Source: Nicotiana tabacum
Lineage: Eukaryota > Streptophyta > Magnoliopsida > Solanales > Solanaceae
NCBI RefSeq assembly: GCF_000715075.1
Contig: NC_134103.1
Coordinates: 75,889,519 to 75,953,518, forward strand
Direction of reading: 5' to 3'
DNA: 64,000 nucleotides
Position 1 is the first letter of the stretch; each line of letters starts with the position of its first letter. Position numbers and translations under genes: made by a program. This document shows, piece after piece, positions 58,851 to 64,000 of this stretch. The notes under the pieces are model-generated. The model saw only the letters and a program-made list of their open reading frames with translations. It was not told where the DNA came from and did not search any database.

Positions 58851-59416
58851 CTCCTTTAGATGTGTCACACCTACCATCAATTACAAATATATGCAACAGA
58901 GAATCCCAATTTAGGTTATGTTAGTTTACAAACAATAGAAAGATCTGAGAACCTGAATCATGTGAAAACACAGGCATTACTTAAGAAGAGAACAAACTAA
59001 TTACCTATGAAAATCAACAATTTGAAAAGCAATATAATTTAGAAGCTGGAAAGACTTAGTTGCCATAAATCCAAAAAGATATTACTTTTGCACACTATTA
59101 GTAATAGTCACTATTGAGAAAAACTGCGATTTAAGTGACAACAAAGGTTGAGCAAGGCGCAGCTTGAACATTGGAAGTCAAAGGTAGGCAGAAAATTTGG
59201 GAACAACCCCACGTTTAGGTGTATTTCTAGATGCTTTCAAAATCTTTACTTTAATGTTGAATGACTTGAGCTTTTCTTTGTGATGTCTCGACTACTAATG
59301 GAGGATCTTCCACGTATCTTTTGTATAATAGGATTAATGTCTTTTTGGTAATTACGACAAACAAAATACAGAACCGATAAAAAAAATATAAACAAAATAC
59401 ATATATCCTTTTTCTC

Positions 59417-59686
59417 ATGTCCCATAGCAATGGTTTTATTCACAAACAATATATATATATATATATATCCTTTGTGAATAGCAAGGTGCGAGCCTTGGTG
59501 CAAGAAAGTGGAGCTAAGGATGCTGAGATTGAGAGGCTGAAGAAGAGGTTGGCAGAGGTGGAGACTGAGAGAGATGCTCTCAAAACTGAGTTGGAAAGAG
59601 AAAAGGAGAAGAATGATGGCATTCTTCAGAAAATGTTGAAACTCCTCCAAGCCAAAAACCAAGCACCTAGTCCTTCCCAGCCTTAA
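59417..59686 (+). pseudogene. Coiled-coil ORF end, copy 3
   Basis: 89 codons with the same protein sequence as copy 1, including the part derived from APX intron. It lies upstream of the PPT before LTR4. Confidence 0.65.
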
Positions 59687-60169
59687 GCCTCCTAGTCTAG
59701 TGTAGATCAACCAGTGACCCAGTTCGGGATTGTTTTTGTTTCGTTTGCTCATGTTTCCAATATTTTTATTTCTTCTTATGCTTTGTAGTAGAATCTTATC
59801 AATCATCAATGAAATTTACTGTGTTTTGCTCTAACTGTTTGTTTATATTTCTTTGATGGTTAAAATTCTTAGCTTGATCTATGTTGATTAACCCATGATT
59901 GCATTTGAAGTAGCCCAGTGGCCATAAGTAAGTTATAAAATCTGGTTATCTTACTTATTTATGTAACTTTCGATGATTCCAAAAGGGGGAAAAAAAGGTT
60001 GTGCTTTACACTTTGAACAGTGATGTTTATAACCTAATGAACCTGGTCCTTGATGATAAGTGATAAAAAGAAAAAATATTTCTAATATTGTGTTGATATA
60101 GAGCTAAGTTAAAATATGGCCTAAGCGTATAAAAAGCACAGAGTTTGTCATCATCAAAAAGGGGAAATT

Positions 60170-61091
60170 TGTTGGCCTAAGTGAAAGTTAGTTTTGAAAA
60201 TTGACAAAGAAAGCTCAGGTATGAACCAGGTCCATCCCTTGTGTGCATAGACACAGGCAGATTCGAGCATGTGGGATGCACGTGAAGGAGATAAGCTTAA
60301 CTTGGTAAAATTAATATCTCGTGATTAAAAAGATTGCATAATTAATAAGGAGAAGGACTCCTTAATCAAAGGGAACACTATCCAAGATAAGGGAGGAGTT
60401 AGAAGTTGAGATCAACTAGAATTCTTCTACCAAGGAAGAGTAGCATTAGAACTCTAGTTATTTTCTACTCTACTAACTCTATAAATCGCAGGATGTTCTC
60501 ATTCTACAGGTATGCACAAAAGCAGAAGTTAAACGTGAATTGAGAGCAAAATAGCAAGGCATTTTGCAAGCAGTTCGTATGTGATTCAAGTGTGCAAACC
60601 TGAAGCTACATGAACCAGATAGAAGAACTAGCTCCAAGTGTCTTTCTTTTATTCTAGTTCAATTGTAGTAGGTGTTTTCATATTGTACCTTTCAGCTTTA
60701 TCTAGAGACAATTGTAATAGGTACCCTGAGTATTCAAGTTAGAGTTAACTTGAAGTTGTCGCAACAGTTAGAGGTTATTTTCTACAACGGGATTAGAGTT
60801 AATCCTAGGTTTACAAAAGTGTTTTGAAAATGCAATTTTTGGCTCAGTGATTTAGTGGAAGAGTTTGGAAAAATCCTACTGGGAGGTAGATTGTGGTTTT
60901 TCACCTTTCTAGCCAGGTATTTTTCACGTAAAGTACTTGTGTTCTTTACTTTTCGCATTTACTATTTCAGCAATAGTAGGTTAAGGAACACATAGAAGAA
61001 CCCAGTCCTTCTATAATCTGTTTAGACGAAAAATTGGGTACCACATAACCCCCCCCCCCTCTTCCATGTGGTATTGAAGTTAAAAACATCA
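60170..61091 (+). repeat. Copia LTR copy 4, serving as 5' LTR
   Basis: 922 bp, slightly more diverged than copies 1-3 toward its right end, with a C run near 61050. It is followed directly by a PBS and gag, and preceded by the 3' internal end and PPT of the element. Confidence 0.9.
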
Positions 61092-61093
61092 AT

Positions 61094-61108
61094 TGGTATC
61101 AAAGCGGG
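61094..61108 (+). other. Primer binding site of the Copia element
   Basis: TGGTATCAAAGCGGG, three bases from the LTR end. It is the initiator-Met site with one change (CAAAGC for CAGAGC). Confidence 0.85.
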
Positions 61109-61147
61109 TTATCCTTGAAGAGGCTAACACCTTAAAAGAAGATCAAG

Positions 61148-62340
61148 ATGAGTGCACCACCTGAAAACTGGGAAGGGCAATCCACTACTAGGCCACCACT
61201 TTTCAATGGCCAGTATTACTCTTGGTGGAAAAATAGGATGAGAGATCATATCATAGGAGAAGACTATGATCTATGGGACATTGTCACAGATGGCCCACTG
61301 GCTACCATGAAGATAAATGCCGAAGGAGAATAGGTGGCAAAGACAAGAGCTGACTGCACTGCTGAAGACTTGAGGAAATGGGAGAAGAATGCTAAAGCCA
61401 AGAAATTTCTTGTTTGTGGACTCGGTCCAGATGAGTACAGTAGAATCCAAAGTTGTACCACTGCTAAGAAAATCTGGGACACTTTGCAAGTGGCCCATGA
61501 AGGAACACATCAAGTGAAGAGGTCCAGAGGAATAAAGGATCAACAAAGGCTATAGTTGCTGCTTGGGGAGAAAGCTCAGATGATGAAGATGGAGATGAAC
61601 ACGCACTTATGGCCATTGAAAAATCTGATGAGGAATCTGAGGTAAGTGTAATTCATCTCAAAGACAAGATTAATTTTTTGTCTAAAGAAAGGCTATCTAA
61701 ATTACTTCTAGATTTCATTGATGAATCTGAGGATGTAAACAATGAAAACAAATAGTTGTCTAAGGAATGTGTGATTTTGAAAGCAAAGTGTAAGAACCTG
61801 GAACTTAGGGTTAGTGAGACTATAAGTGAAAATACTGCATTAAAGAATCAGGTTCATGCATTTGAATCAAATGTCCTAGAACTTAGATCTGAAAACCTAA
61901 AATTGAAATTAGGAACAAGTAAGAAGATAACTGATTGCACACAACTCACTCTAGAAGAAAATGTAGGTAAACTAAAAGATCAGTTGTATAAGAAGGATGA
62001 GCATGTTAGAATTTTGAGAGAGGATCTAGGCAAAGTCAAGCATGAACTAGACAGAACTTGTAAATGGAACAGGTCATTCTATGCACTTTCATGGCTACAA
62101 GAACATCATAGTAGCAATAGAAGAGGACTTGGCTTTGGGAATATGCCACCTAAATAGGATCCCAAAAGCAAGTGCCTTACACTTACGGAGAACAAGATTT
62201 GTACTCACTGTGGTAAAACAAGTCACTATAAAAGTGAATGCAATGCAAAAGAAAAGGTAAGCCAAAAGAACAAAGAACTTGTTCAAGGGAAGAATAGGCT
62301 ACCAAGTTGGGCTAAAAAGAATCTGATTCATCCTTTTGCA
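61148..62340 (+). pseudogene. Copia gag with internal deletion
   Basis: Starts MSAPPENWEGQSTTRPPLFN at 61148, then YYSWWKNRMRDHI, typical of the SIRE gag start. TAG at 61331 and 61553 stop this frame. After KIWDTLQVAHEGTHQVKRS, near 61525, the family's middle gag region is missing and an acidic linker follows (SSDDEDGDEHALMAI in the next frame). A coiled-coil part is read at 61756-62157 in frame 1, stopped by TAG 62155. The same frame continues to a zinc knuckle CTHCGKTSHYKSEC (62200-62241), complete in its C, C, H and C. Gag binds element RNA and forms particles. Confidence 0.82.
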
Positions 62341-62394
62341 TATAGAAAGGGACCCAAACTAGTTTGAGTTCCTAAGACTAACCCCTGATTTCCT

Positions 62395-64000
62395 TTTGCA
62401 GGTCCAAGTGAAAGGGGGCAGCCAAATATGGTACATAGATAGTGGCTGCTCAAAGCACATGACAGGAAGCAAGAACCAGTTCCTTTCACTTGAGGATCTC
62501 AAATGAGGTAATGTCTCCTTTGAAAATGGGAAGAAAGGTGAGATCATTAGGGTTGGAAAGGTAGGTAAGACTGATTCTTACTCTATTGAGAATGTCTACT
62601 TGATAGATGGCTTAAAATACAGTCTAATCAGTGTATCACAACTGTGTGATAGAGGTAACTTGGTAGCATTCACCTCTACCAAATGTTTTGTGATTAATCT
62701 TACCACTGACAAGATTGTTTTGCAGGAAAAAAGAGTGAACAATATATACATATTGTAGATCTGTCCACACTTTTAGAAAATGAACTCACTTGCTTAAGTG
62801 TGTTGGGCAATGATCCCCTCCTTTGGCACAAGAGACTTGGACATGCAAGTCTGAGTCAACTCAACAAATTAGTTTCCAAGGACCCGGTGATAGGGTTGCC
62901 TAACATCAAGTTCAAGGAAGACAAAGTTTGTGAGGCTTGTGCAAGGGGGAAGCATGTAAGATCCTCTTTTAAATGCAAGAAAGTGGTAAGCGCCACCAGG
63001 ACGATGGAACTGATCCATTTGGATCTTTGTGGTCAAATGAGAACATTAAGCAGAGGTGGTAAAAGATATGTGATGGTGCTTGTTGATGATTACTCTAGGT
63101 TTACTTGGACATTGTTTTTAACATCTAAAGATGAAGCATTTGACATGTTCACTTCTTTTGTTAGAAAAACTCATAAACAACTAGGTAATCAACTTACATC
63201 AATTAGGCCTGATCATGGCACTGAATTTAAAAATACTAAATTTGCTGAATTTTGTGATGAGCATGGCATAGATCATAATTTGTCTGCTCCTAGGACTCCA
63301 CAACAAAATGGAGTAATTGAAAGAAAGAATAGGACACTTGAAGATATGGCAATGACTATGCTTCTTTCTAGTATACTGCCACATAGCTTCTGGGCAGAAG
63401 CTGCAAACACTGCATGTTACATCATAAATAGGTGCATGACTAGACCTTTTGTAGAGAAGACTCCCTATGAGTTACTTAAAGGGAGAAAACCTAACATATC
63501 CCATCTTAGGGTATTTGGATGCAAGTGCTTTGTGCATAATAATGGTAAAGACTCCCTAGGTAAGTTTGATCCCATAAGTGATGAGAAAGTATTCTTGGGA
63601 GATTCTTCACATAGAAAAGCTTATAAGGTCTTTAACAAAAGAACTATGTGTGTAGAAGAAAGTATTCATGTGGTTTTTGATGAAACTAACATTCTTTCTG
63701 AGAGGCAGGGACATGATGATGAAGCAATTGGGCTGGTAAGAAACTCAAATGAAATGACAGCCCAGACTGAAGCTGCACTAGAGGAAGGAACAGGTGATGG
63801 AACAGCTTCTTCCACCCAGGGCAACATGATAGGGAGAATAGAACAAAGAGGAAAGGATTCTCAAACCTCAAGGGAACCTGTCCATGAACTTGTTCCACAG
63901 CAACAAAACATTAAAGGAACATCAAGGGTAAACCAGTTGGTTGTAAAATCTTACAAGTATCAAAGTTCTCATCCCATTGAGAACATAATCACTGATCCAA
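62395..64000 (+). pseudogene. Copia protease and integrase, running off the window
   Basis: Protease: WYIDSGCSKHMTG with the catalytic Asp at 62438-62440; a TGA at 62504 breaks this frame. A frame change near 62730 leads to an open frame running to the window end. It contains the pre-integrase zinc region (WHKRLGHASLSQL and CEACARGKH). The integrase core keeps its catalytic residues: Asp 63022 (HLDLCG), Asp 63211 (RPDHGTEF) and Glu 63319 (NGVIERKNR), the last two 35 residues apart as in the family. RVFGCKCFVHNN and FDETNILSE follow. Reverse transcriptase should start just past the window. Confidence 0.88.

Larger units (their letters stand above)
53091..61091 (+). repeat. Tandem array of LTR plus APX segment plus element 3' end
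   Basis: Four LTR copies start at 53091, 55438, 57830 and 60170 (steps 2347, 2392 and 2340 bp). Between them lie about 730 bp of APX intron and exon and about 700 bp of the 3' internal end of the Copia element, ending in its PPT. LTR1 is flanked by CACAA on both sides, LTR2 and LTR3 only on the right, and LTR4 by element sequence on both sides. Confidence 0.92.
60170..64000 (+). mobile_element. SIRE/Maximus-like Copia element, partial
   Basis: LTR4, PBS, gag, protease and integrase in Copia order; reverse transcriptase and the 3' end lie beyond the window. LTR length, the gag start and the coiled-coil 3' ORF fit the SIRE/Maximus lineage. Stops and a gag deletion make this copy defective in its first half. 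Confidence 0.85.

Overview
The window is plant nuclear DNA, almost certainly from the Solanaceae (nightshade family). Supporting signs are TS/SolS-type SINEs, Tekay/Del, Athila and Tat gypsy elements with Solanaceae-style termini, Stowaway-type MITEs, an R2R3-MYB gene with plant splice sites, and AT-rich intergenic DNA. I cannot fix the genus; Nicotiana-like is a guess. Most of the window is nested transposable elements. I recognise two host loci: an apparently intact subgroup-4 R2R3-MYB repressor gene and a broken ascorbate peroxidase (APX) gene.

Layout. 1-4.2 kb: 3' part of a minus-strand Tekay-type gypsy element (LTR, PPT, chromodomain, integrase, RNase H). 4.2-5.5 kb: unassigned pyrimidine-rich sequence. 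5.5-22.9 kb: a nested block. An old minus-strand Tat-lineage gypsy element (gag pieces at 5532-5796, 18624-19596 and 20538-20781; PBS and LTR from 20874 up) is split by a 12.8-kb Athila element (5797-18623, plus strand, TSD GGTCT) and by a 0.94-kb hAT-like element (19597-20537). Its LTR seems to be split by a truncated Tekay-type 5' end (21306-22760). 23-29.4 kb: host DNA with the MYB gene (24118-25307, minus) and several MITEs. 29441-34674: a minus-strand Copia element (TSD AGTTT). 34780-45119: a minus-strand Tekay/Del chromovirus with both LTRs (TSD ATGTT). 45.1-47.5 kb: host DNA with MITEs. 47481-49.2 kb: remains of a Helitron with a Pif1-like helicase pseudogene. 49.2-52.4 kb: host DNA with two SINEs. 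52497-54120: APX exons on the minus strand. 53091-61091: four Copia (SIRE/Maximus-like) LTRs in tandem at about 2.35-kb spacing, with a segment of APX intron and exon plus the 3' internal end of the retroelement repeated between them. 61092-64000: gag and pol of that Copia element, running off the window.

The retroelements carry nonsense codons, frameshifts, deletions or altered catalytic residues and are probably not autonomous as they stand. The MYB gene is the only protein-coding gene that reads as intact: 260 codons in two exons, with an EAR motif and the other C-terminal motifs of MYB4-type repressors, which act on phenylpropanoid and flavonoid genes. A SINE and a MITE-like element sit in its only intron.

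I did not find a new biological system. The observations most worth following are: (1) LTR-linked triplication of an APX exon, with the repeat junction at a (TA)n palindrome; (2) an internal copy of the LTR promoter layout (GC palindromes, then TATAAATAGA) placed before the 3' ORF of the Athila element; (3) arrays of short GC-rich palindromes in the LTRs of three different gypsy elements.
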